From: Actinomycetota bacterium
GTDB lineage: Bacteria > Actinomycetota > Actinomycetes > Nanopelagicales > Nanopelagicaceae
NCBI GenBank assembly: GCA_009702845.1
Contig: WLHG01000007.1
Span: forward strand, 1 to 16,191
Length of the DNA stretch: 16,191 nucleotides
Direction: 5' to 3'
Shown here: one piece after another, positions 7,394-13,748 of the stretch
Position numbering within the stretch: the stretch's first letter is position 1
How the letters are laid out: each line of letters starts with the position of its first letter
Notes under the pieces: generated by a model
Seen by the model: only the letters and a program-made list of their open reading frames with translations
Databases searched by the model: none
What the model was told of the DNA's origin: nothing
Translations under genes and position numbers: made by a program

Positions 7394-8378
7394 AAAGGCA
7401 ATATTTATTCCATTATTAACAGTTGCGGCACTGCTTGCATCAGGCACAACCGCTTCGCATGCAGCTGCATCAAAGGGGCTAGTTGGATTCAGTTACCCAA
7501 TTGAAGCCAACACCTATTTGAAGGCTATAGGACTAGCTGCTGAATCAACTCTGAAAAAAGCTGGATATACAATGTTGGCAATCGATGCTCAACTTGATGG
7601 TAATAAGCAGATTTCTGATGTAGAGACAATGATTACCAAAAAAGTAAAGGCGATGATTATCTATCCTCTTGACTCAAATGGCATGAAGCCAGTTCTTACT
7701 AAGGCAGCTGCTGCTGGTATCAAAGTTATTACTATGAACTACAGTGTTGGCGATTCAGTCAAGGCTCCACCAGCTCCATCACTTGCACAGGTTCAAGATG
7801 GTTTCCCACAGAGAAGTCTTGCAACTGCTCGTGTTGCTTGGCTCAAGAAGGTACTGCCAAAGGGTGGCAACATTCTCTATGTTGGCCTTGGTTTCCCTGT
7901 AGCGGCCCTTGAAATGCATGCCAATCTCTTCAAGGAAGAAGTAGACCAGGATACTGCTTTTGAATATCTAGGTCGTGTAGACAATATGTCAGATGACTCA
8001 GAAGGCGGCCGTAAGGCAGTCGATGAGGCTCTTATTAAGTTTCCAAACATCGATGCGATCGTTGCTTACAACGATCCAACGGCACTTGGTGCTTATTCGG
8101 CAGTAAAAGCAGCAGGCAAAGCAGGCAAGATCAAGGTTATTGGTCTTCAAATGCAGCCTGAGGCAGTTAACTCAATCAAGGCTGGCCAAATCAACGGATC
8201 ATGGGACTTCAATCCTGTTGCCTCCGGTGTTTCATTGGCTTCATTGACTATTTCAATCCTTAAGGGTGAAGCTAAGTCAAAGTGGAGCAAGACAATTCAA
8301 ACTCCTGCAGTGTTCTTCGATAAGACGACTATTGCAAAGTTTGTACCTTGGGACACTCGCGTAAAGGGTCTTAAGTAA
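7377..8378 (+). CDS. Periplasmic/secreted substrate-binding protein of the ribose-type ABC importer, ligand unknown
   Basis: A 333-residue protein with a Sec signal peptide: basic start (MSLKSKK), hydrophobic core (AIFIPLLTVAALLASG) and an SHA-type cleavage site near residue 29. There is no lipobox cysteine. The mature part is a type 1 periplasmic-binding fold like RbsB. Against E. coli RbsB as I recall it, Asn13 and Asn190 (in NDPTALGA) are kept. The sugar-binding residues Asp89-Arg90 become Asn-Tyr (VITMNYS), Arg141 is lost, Asp215 becomes Gln (IGLQMQ) and Gln235 becomes Phe. Ribose binding is therefore unlikely. A bulkier or less polar ligand would fit the change and the catabolic neighbourhood, but this is inference. 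The codon choice looks more uniform than in neighbouring genes, as expected for high expression. The gene ends 14 bases before a strong terminator. Confidence 0.9.
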   Translation: MSLKSKKAIFIPLLTVAALLASGTTASHAAASKGLVGFSYPIEANTYLKAIGLAAESTLKKAGYTMLAIDAQLDGNKQISDVETMITKKVKAMIIYPLDSNGMKPVLTKAAAAGIKVITMNYSVGDSVKAPPAPSLAQVQDGFPQRSLATARVAWLKKVLPKGGNILYVGLGFPVAALEMHANLFKEEVDQDTAFEYLGRVDNMSDDSEGGRKAVDEALIKFPNIDAIVAYNDPTALGAYSAVKAAGKAGKIKVIGLQMQPEAVNSIKAGQINGSWDFNPVASGVSLASLTISILKGEAKSKWSKTIQTPAVFFDKTTIAKFVPWDTRVKGLK

Positions 8379-8392
8379 TAATTAAGTAATAG

Positions 8393-8436
8393 AAAAGCCG
8401 GTGTAGAGATTTCTCTACACCGGCTTTTTCTTTTTT
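8393..8436. terminator. Bidirectional rho-independent terminator
   Basis: AAAAGCCGGTGTAGAGA (8393-8409) pairs perfectly with TCTCTACACCGGCTTTT (8412-8428), a 17-base stem around TT (about 16 pairs with a realistic four-base loop). A T-rich tail runs to 8436 on the plus strand. On the minus strand the stem ends in TTTT followed by CTATTACTT. It lies between the convergent binding-protein and crotonase genes and can stop transcripts from both sides. Confidence 0.95.
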
Positions 8437-8449
8437 AATTTTATTGTAT

Positions 8450-9247
8450 TTATCTAAACGGGTTAAAGTCCGGAAGTCTCTTTTCAGTGAAAGCCTTGCC
8501 ACCCTCTTGTGACTCTTCGGTCTTTGTGTATAGATCTAAGACATCAAAGGAAAGTGCTGCAATTCCAGCTATGTGATCTGAATCGGCATTGAATGAATGC
8601 TTGAGTGCTTTTAGTGCAGTTGGTGATAGCGCGCAAATTTTCAGCGCCCATTCCATTGATGCCTTCATCAGTTGATCCGGTTCTACAACTTTATTTACCA
8701 ATCCCCAACGCTCGGCAGTTACCGCGTCATACTGCTCGCATAAAAACCAGATTTCACGGGCGCGTTTTTCTCCGACAACTCGCGCTAAATATGCACTTCC
8801 AAAACCGGCATCGAAAGAGCCAACGCGTGGCCCCACTTGACCGAACTTGGCGTTAGTTGATGCGATTGAAAGATCTGCAAGGACATGCAAAACATGCCCT
8901 CCTCCGATTGCAAAACCATTAACTGCAGCGATCACAGGTTTTGGAACTGCCCTTATCATTTTATGTAAGGCCTCTATTTCAAACATTCCCGTTTCTGTTT
9001 CACCATAGCCGCCGCTTTCAGCACGCTCTTTTTGGTCTCCACCTGTACAAAATGCCTTCTCGCCTGCGCCAGTAAGGATTACCGCACCTACTGCCGTATC
9101 AACCCAGGCGCGTTTGAAAGAGCTAAGAAGCTCATCTACGGTACGTCCGCGAAGGGCGTTGTAACGGTCGGGGCGATTAATGGTGATTATGGCAACGCCT
9201 TGATCTATCACATACGTTGTATCGGTCAACTCATTAATAGAAATCAT
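8450..9247 (-). CDS. Crotonase-family ring hydrolase/cyclase: BadI-like 2-ketocyclohexanecarboxyl-CoA hydrolase or MenB-like
   Basis: A 265-residue enoyl-CoA hydratase-fold enzyme belonging to the MenB/BadI branch. Signature segments are NRPDRYNALRG (24-34), AFCTGGDQ (65-72), IGGGHVLHVLADL (114-126), QVGPRVGSFDAGFG (137-150), ARVVGEKRAREIWFLC (155-170) and ESQEGGKAFTEKRLPDF near the end. Tyr240 matches the C-terminal catalytic tyrosine of this group. BadI hydrolytically opens 2-oxocyclohexanecarboxyl-CoA to pimeloyl-CoA; MenB performs the reverse-type ring closure in menaquinone synthesis. The absence of other men genes and the presence of an alicyclic-producing monooxygenase/reductase favour ring opening, but motifs alone do not separate the two. 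Ordinary enoyl-CoA hydratase is unlikely because GGDQ and SFDAG replace the usual segments. It lies 27 bases downstream of the thiolase on the same strand, with AGGG seven bases before ATG, and ends at a shared terminator. Confidence 0.82.
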   Translation of the reverse strand: MISINELTDTTYVIDQGVAIITINRPDRYNALRGRTVDELLSSFKRAWVDTAVGAVILTGAGEKAFCTGGDQKERAESGGYGETETGMFEIEALHKMIRAVPKPVIAAVNGFAIGGGHVLHVLADLSIASTNAKFGQVGPRVGSFDAGFGSAYLARVVGEKRAREIWFLCEQYDAVTAERWGLVNKVVEPDQLMKASMEWALKICALSPTALKALKHSFNADSDHIAGIAALSFDVLDLYTKTEESQEGGKAFTEKRLPDFNPFR

Positions 9248-9274
9248 TGCATAACCCTATCCTTGAACCGTTGA

Positions 9275-10456
9275 TTAAGCCGAAACCTCGATGGCCACTG
9301 CTATCCCTAAGCCAACACCAATACAGGCGGCAACAATTCCGATGCCCCCGCCTCTTCGCTTTAACTCTCGTGCACAGTCGATAATCACTCGGGATGCAGA
9401 TGCACCAACTGGATGCCCAATCGCAATGGCCCCTCCATTAACATTGACGCGACTGCGATCAATCTCGGGTATTTCATGTAAAACAGTTAAGACCATTGAA
9501 GCAAAAGCCTCATTAATCTCCCATACGGCAATATCGCCAACGGTGAGACCAAGCTTTGCAAGAAGTTTATGGATGGCACTCACCGGAGCCAAAGAGAATT
9601 GATCGGGATCGGTTGCAGTAACTTGCGAGGCCAAGATTTTGCCAATCGGTTCAACCTCAAAGAGATCTAAATTCTTGCGATTGGTAATTATTGCTGCGAC
9701 AGAGCCGTCATTTAATGGAGATGAGTTACCTGCCGTGCCGGAACCACCAGGTGAAAATACCGATGGCAGCGCTCCTAAAGTTTGTATTGAAGAATCTGGG
9801 CGAATTGATTCATCACGGTTGACAGTACCGAACGGTAAAACCCAATCTGTGTGCAAACCCTTGTTCCAGGCCTCATTGGCTAAAACGTGTGATCGCACCG
9901 CCCACTCATCCTGTTCAATTCGTGATATTCCAAGGCGCTCGGCAACAACTTCTGAACATCTTCCTAGACTTTGTGTCCAATTAGATTCCATGAGGGGATT
10001 TGTAAGTCTCCAGCCGACCGTGCTCTGGTGAAAAGTAGGATCAGTTGGCTCGTCCCTACTTGTTCGCTCAACAATCCAAGGAGCGCGACTCATGCTTTCA
10101 ACACCACCGGAGATAATCAGCTGCGCATCTCCAGATTTAACCGCTCTAGCACCTTGAATAAATGACTCTGCACCAGAACCACATAATCTATTAATAGTTA
10201 GACCAGGCACGCTCTTGGGCAGACCCGCTAGAAGCGAGCCCATTCGAGCAACATTTCGATTGTCTTCACCGGCTCCATTTGAGTCGCCGATAATTACATC
10301 ATCTATCTGGGCTGGATTAATCTGTGGATTTCGCGCCATCAGATTTCGCAAGGTAAAACCGAGGAGATCATCGGGGCGCGTCGTTGAGAGGCCACCAAAA
10401 TACTTTCCAAAAGGAGTCCGAACTGCACTTACGATGAACGCCTCAGGAGTTGTCAT
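9275..10456 (-). CDS. Thiolase-family acetyl-CoA acyltransferase
   Basis: A 393-residue thiolase of usual length. The acylated cysteine is Cys92 in NRLCGSG. NEAF (315-318) and the GHP motif with His348 (AIAIGHPVGASASR) are present, and the second cysteine Cys378 lies in AACIGVGLGIA. That last segment is usually CIGGGQGIA, so two positions are altered near the active site. The enzyme should cleave a 3-oxoacyl-CoA with CoA to acetyl-CoA or succinyl-CoA plus a shortened acyl-CoA; PcaF/PaaJ-type 3-oxoadipyl-CoA thiolases are similar. ATG 10456 is a standard N-terminus (AFIVSAVRTPFGK) but has no clear ribosome site. AATAAT seven bases upstream would fit a -10 of a leaderless transcript. It is the first gene of a two-gene unit with the crotonase and is divergent from the second SDR. 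Confidence 0.93.
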   Translation of the reverse strand: MTTPEAFIVSAVRTPFGKYFGGLSTTRPDDLLGFTLRNLMARNPQINPAQIDDVIIGDSNGAGEDNRNVARMGSLLAGLPKSVPGLTINRLCGSGAESFIQGARAVKSGDAQLIISGGVESMSRAPWIVERTSRDEPTDPTFHQSTVGWRLTNPLMESNWTQSLGRCSEVVAERLGISRIEQDEWAVRSHVLANEAWNKGLHTDWVLPFGTVNRDESIRPDSSIQTLGALPSVFSPGGSGTAGNSSPLNDGSVAAIITNRKNLDLFEVEPIGKILASQVTATDPDQFSLAPVSAIHKLLAKLGLTVGDIAVWEINEAFASMVLTVLHEIPEIDRSRVNVNGGAIAIGHPVGASASRVIIDCARELKRRGGGIGIVAACIGVGLGIAVAIEVSA

Positions 10457-10550
10457 ATGGCGTATTATTGCCTATCGTTAGAAAAACGCACCATGTATTG
10501 TGTCCTTATTACTCTAGGAAATAGACCATAGATATGGAGCCACCACTTTT
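10457..10550. promoter_or_regulatory. Divergent promoter region between thiolase and second SDR operons
   Basis: These 94 bases must hold promoters for both directions. AATAAT reading left (10469-10464) ends seven bases before the thiolase ATG. Reading right I see only weak candidates, such as TTGTGT at 10498. GGAG at 10536-10539 is the SDR ribosome site, 11 bases from ATG. The dyads at 3372 and 3408 do not recur here. Confidence 0.4.
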
Positions 10551-11294
10551 ATGGCAATGAGGGTTCTTGTAGTTGGGGCTGGCCGTGGAATAGGGCGAGC
10601 AATCTCAATCCAGTTGCTGGATTTAGGCCATGACGTTGCCTTATGTTCTAGAACCCAATCCGATCTCGATGTTCTCATCGATGGGCGAATCAATAAAACT
10701 CTAGCAATTGTCGCTGATGTGACTTCCCCTGGCGCGGCCGACAAGGTTATTTCGACTGTAGTCAATGCATGGGGTGGAATCGATGTACTCATTCTCAATG
10801 CAGGCGATGGTGCCAGCGCACCAATAGACAAGACTTCGGATCAGATGTGGGATCACATGATCGATCTGAATCTGAGCGCGCCATTTAGATTTATGCGAGC
10901 TGCTGTGTCACATATGAAGCTGGCTCAAAGCGGCCAAATAATTGTGATCGCTAGCAAAGCGGGATTAGTCGGTGAGCCAAATGTTGCGGCGTATACGGCG
11001 GCAAAACATGGAGTTGTAGGTCTAGTTCGAGCGGCATCAAGTGAACTTTCACGTTATGGAATTACTGTCAATGCGCTCTGTCCAAGCTATGTAGATACAC
11101 CAATGACGGAACGAACATTAGCGGCAGCAGCAGCTCGAACTGGTAAAGCGATAGATGAAGTTAAGATGGCGCTCGAATCAAAACTCTCGGGAGGACGCTT
11201 ACTAACGGCAGATGAAGTTGCAGAAGCCGCTATTTTATTCATTGGAGATTCTACAAAGACTGGAATAACTCAACTGCTCGAAGGAGGGCATTAG
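10551..11294 (+). CDS. SDR-family oxidoreductase (second of two)
   Basis: A 247-residue classical short-chain dehydrogenase. It has the cofactor motif GAGRGIG at 9-15, NAG at 83-85, Ser135, and Tyr148 with Lys152 (YTAAK). Ser32-Arg34 at the end of strand 2 (LCSRTQ) lacks the acidic residue of strict NAD enzymes and suggests NADP(H). The C-terminus reads QLLEGGH where VDGG is usual. It likely acts on a hydroxy/keto group of a CoA ester, as FabG- and BadH-type enzymes do (inference). Start ATG 10551 is chosen over the ATG at 10557 for its distance to GGAG. It heads a five-gene run with gaps of 0-2 bases or one-base overlaps; the Rid gene follows after one base and uses a ribosome site inside this gene's end. 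Confidence 0.87.
   Translation: MAMRVLVVGAGRGIGRAISIQLLDLGHDVALCSRTQSDLDVLIDGRINKTLAIVADVTSPGAADKVISTVVNAWGGIDVLILNAGDGASAPIDKTSDQMWDHMIDLNLSAPFRFMRAAVSHMKLAQSGQIIVIASKAGLVGEPNVAAYTAAKHGVVGLVRAASSELSRYGITVNALCPSYVDTPMTERTLAAAAARTGKAIDEVKMALESKLSGGRLLTADEVAEAAILFIGDSTKTGITQLLEGGH
11281..11288 (+). promoter_or_regulatory. Near-consensus ribosome binding site of the Rid gene
   Basis: AAGGAGGG is seven bases before ATG 11296 and lies within the last codons of the SDR gene. It is the best Shine-Dalgarno match I see in the window. Confidence 0.7.
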
Positions 11295-11295
11295 T

Positions 11296-11688
11296 ATGAC
11301 AATCAAGAAAATAAACCCAGAAACACTTGCCCCTCCAATCGGTTTTTCTCACGCAGTTATTGCTGAAGGAAAAAATATATTTCTTGCAGGACAGACTGCT
11401 TTGAATAAAGAGGGCGTCATCGTCGGCGACACTATTGTCAGCCAATTTGAAAAGGCGCTGATTAACCTAGTTACAGCGTTGCGCGAAGCGGGCGGCACCC
11501 CTGAAGATCTCGTAAAAATAACTATATTTTCGGTGGATCCAGTTGACTACCGTGCGCACTCCCGAGAGATTGGGAAAATCTGGCAATCACTGTTGGGTAA
11601 GAATTATCCTGCAATGACCCTCGTAGGTGTTACTAGGCTGTGGGATGACGCCGCTCTTGTTGAAATTGAAGGAATAGCTTGCATCTAA
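11296..11688 (+). CDS. RidA/YjgF-family protein, non-archetypal (catalytic Arg missing)
   Basis: A 130-residue single-domain protein of the Rid (YjgF/YER057c/UK114) family, with IFLAGQTALNKEG near 28-40, the REAGGTPEDLVKITIF segment near 63-78 and the terminal VEIEGIACI. Archetypal RidA hydrolyses enamine/imine intermediates and needs Arg105 in a PAR(S/T) motif. Here the motif reads YPAMT, so that arginine is a methionine, while the downstream glutamate (VEIEG) is kept. It therefore belongs to another Rid subfamily whose activities are mostly unassigned. Members occur in catabolic clusters for nitrogenous aromatics, such as 2-aminomuconate deaminase. An amino-group-removing role on a 2-aminocyclohexenyl-CoA intermediate would fit the neighbours but is inference and is weakened by the missing Arg. 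The stop codon overlaps the next start (TAATG). Confidence 0.88.
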   Translation: MTIKKINPETLAPPIGFSHAVIAEGKNIFLAGQTALNKEGVIVGDTIVSQFEKALINLVTALREAGGTPEDLVKITIFSVDPVDYRAHSREIGKIWQSLLGKNYPAMTLVGVTRLWDDAALVEIEGIACI

Positions 11689-13748
11689 TGAATGATCTAT
11701 CCCTTTTATGGAGAGCCACATCGATTGCGATTATCGGCGCTACTGAGCGTGAAAATGCGATGGGCAGAGCTCCGATTGAATATTTGCAAAGATTTGGATT
11801 CTCTGGGGATATTTACCCCATCAATCCCAAGAGTTCCACGATCCTAGGTTTACCAAGTTATGCGAAGATTTCTGACGTACAAAGCGAAATTGATTTAGCG
11901 TTAATCATGCTCCCCGCATCGTCAGTTGAGACTGCATTGATTGAGTGCGCAGGCGCTGGTGTAAAAGTTGTAATTGTCATGTCGTCGGGATTTGGTGAAT
12001 CCGATGAGGCAGGAAGCTTGGCGCAAAATAGATTAGTAAAGATTGCAAAGGATGCTGGTATGCGCTTAGTTGGACCCAACTGTATTGGGTCGGTCGGCGG
12101 TGCTAATAAATTAGTAGCATCATTCTCGCCAGTGTTTTCATCTTCAACGACGACAGTGGAAGCCGGAAACATAGCCCTTGTTAGCCAATCAGGTGCCCTT
12201 GGGTATGGGATGTATTCACTCGGAATTGAACAAGGAGTTCCTCTTGGCGTCGTGGTGACCACGGGCAATGAAGCAGATGTAACCAACCTTGAAGTTGCAC
12301 AAGCGTTGGCCGATGATGCTTCGGTTTCTGCGATTCTTCTTTATGCAGAATCACTCACAGATGTTGAAGCCCTCCGCACGATATCTGCGAAGAAGCCCAC
12401 TGCAATTCTAAAAGTTGGCCGATCGGCCCAAGGCGCAATAGCCGCGGCCTCTCACACTGGCGCACTTGCAACTGAAGATCGAATCATCGATGCCGCGATA
12501 AAGGCCACAGGAGCCGTCCGTGTTGATGATGTCGAGCAGCTCTTGGATGCGGGATTAATCTTTGCCTCTGGGGCTAAATCCCTTGGAAAACGAGTGGCGA
12601 TTATTACTACTTCTGGTGGTAGTGGAATTCTTGCTACCGATGCGTTAGAAAAAAATGGCTTAGAACTCGCAGAATTAGCACCAGAGACACTCGCAGCCCT
12701 TGCAGGGATTGTGCCCTCCTATGGAAATGCTACTAATCCCGTGGATGTAACTGCCGCCGTCATGTCCACGCCTGATCTATTTGAAAAGTGTCTGGATGTA
12801 TTAGCTAAAGACAGTGGTGTTGACTCCATAGTTGCCTGCTTTGCCGTACTTGTCGGGGCAGATGTCGAACGTATCGCCTCTGCTCTGGGAGGCGTCAGAG
12901 CGGTTAGAAACCTTCCCATCGCAGTTGCAAGGACCGGCTCAAAGAATTTGGCACCTCTGGCAAGCGGAATTTTCAAGAGTCTGAACATTCCAGTATTCCC
13001 GACTCCCGATCGCGCCGTTGCCGCATTACGAATTCTCGAAGAGAGCGGACGCACTATAAAGCGAGTACTTAAAAAAGATTTTGTTGGCAACTTTCCTACG
13101 CCCTCTGAAACGGCTACAGAAGTTGAAATGAAAGAGCTCTGGAAGCAAGTTGGAGTTCCAGTTCCGCTTTCAGTAGTTGTGAAGAATGAAAGCGAAGTTC
13201 TATCTGCTGTTGAATTTGTTGGTGGCCGCGCAGTATTCAAAGCAGTCATTCCTGGATTACTTCACAAGAGCGAGGCCGGCGGAGTCGCCTTAGATATTAA
13301 TGCAGCAGATGCTGGTGTAACTTATTCGCGGCTGTCGAAAATTTCTGGAGAAAGAAATGATGTCCTTGTTGAAACTTTTGTTCCTAAGGGTGTTGAAACT
13401 CTAGTCGGTGTGACATCTTCATCCCTGGGTAAAGTCTTAACCATTGGCGTAGGAGGAATTCTCACTGAAATAATCTCCGATGTGTCGATCCGACTACTAC
13501 CAATTAATGAAGAAGTACTGCGAGAGATGATATCTGAGACTCGATTAGCTCAACTTTTTGCAGGGGCGCGTGGATCAGCACCTGCCGATGTGGATGCCTT
13601 TATTTCTGCAGTCTTAAAAATTGCAGAGGTTGCACATACATTTCCTGAGCTCAGTGAGTTAGATATCAACCCACTAACAGTGTTACCACAAGGCGCATGG
13701 GTGCTAGACAGTGCATATTCAATACCTACCGAAGGGAAACACCACTAA
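11688..13748 (+). CDS. ADP-forming acyl-CoA ligase (acetate--CoA ligase family)
   Basis: A 686-residue fused alpha-beta ADP-forming acyl-CoA synthetase. An N-terminal CoA-binding domain (SIAIIGATER at 12-21, GPNCIGSVG near 129-137) and succinyl-CoA-ligase-like domains (NIALVSQSGALGYG at 161-174) come first. His256 in ASHTGALA is the expected phospho-histidine. A C-terminal ATP-grasp domain follows (about 475-686, HKSEAGGVAL at 526-535, ELDINPL near 657-663). It makes an acyl-CoA from acid, CoA and ATP, giving ADP and phosphate, and is often reversible. The acid is unknown; in this cluster an aromatic or dicarboxylic acid is plausible. ATG 11688 overlaps the Rid stop; an in-frame TTG at 11679 sits too close to AAGGAA. 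The next gene's ATG follows the stop with no spacing. Confidence 0.88.
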   Translation: MNDLSLLWRATSIAIIGATERENAMGRAPIEYLQRFGFSGDIYPINPKSSTILGLPSYAKISDVQSEIDLALIMLPASSVETALIECAGAGVKVVIVMSSGFGESDEAGSLAQNRLVKIAKDAGMRLVGPNCIGSVGGANKLVASFSPVFSSSTTTVEAGNIALVSQSGALGYGMYSLGIEQGVPLGVVVTTGNEADVTNLEVAQALADDASVSAILLYAESLTDVEALRTISAKKPTAILKVGRSAQGAIAAASHTGALATEDRIIDAAIKATGAVRVDDVEQLLDAGLIFASGAKSLGKRVAIITTSGGSGILATDALEKNGLELAELAPETLAALAGIVPSYGNATNPVDVTAAVMSTPDLFEKCLDVLAKDSGVDSIVACFAVLVGADVERIASALGGVRAVRNLPIAVARTGSKNLAPLASGIFKSLNIPVFPTPDRAVAALRILEESGRTIKRVLKKDFVGNFPTPSETATEVEMKELWKQVGVPVPLSVVVKNESEVLSAVEFVGGRAVFKAVIPGLLHKSEAGGVALDINAADAGVTYSRLSKISGERNDVLVETFVPKGVETLVGVTSSSLGKVLTIGVGGILTEIISDVSIRLLPINEEVLREMISETRLAQLFAGARGSAPADVDAFISAVLKIAEVAHTFPELSELDINPLTVLPQGAWVLDSAYSIPTEGKHH

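Noticed and set aside
7377..8378. True ribose-binding protein RbsB
   Set aside because: The fold matches, but most ribose-contacting side chains are substituted, so the gene name would mislead.
10526..10537. CCATA-GA-TATGG inverted repeat as an operator for the second SDR operon
   Set aside because: Arms of five bases overlapping the ribosome site are expected by chance in AT-rich spacer, and no second copy supports it.
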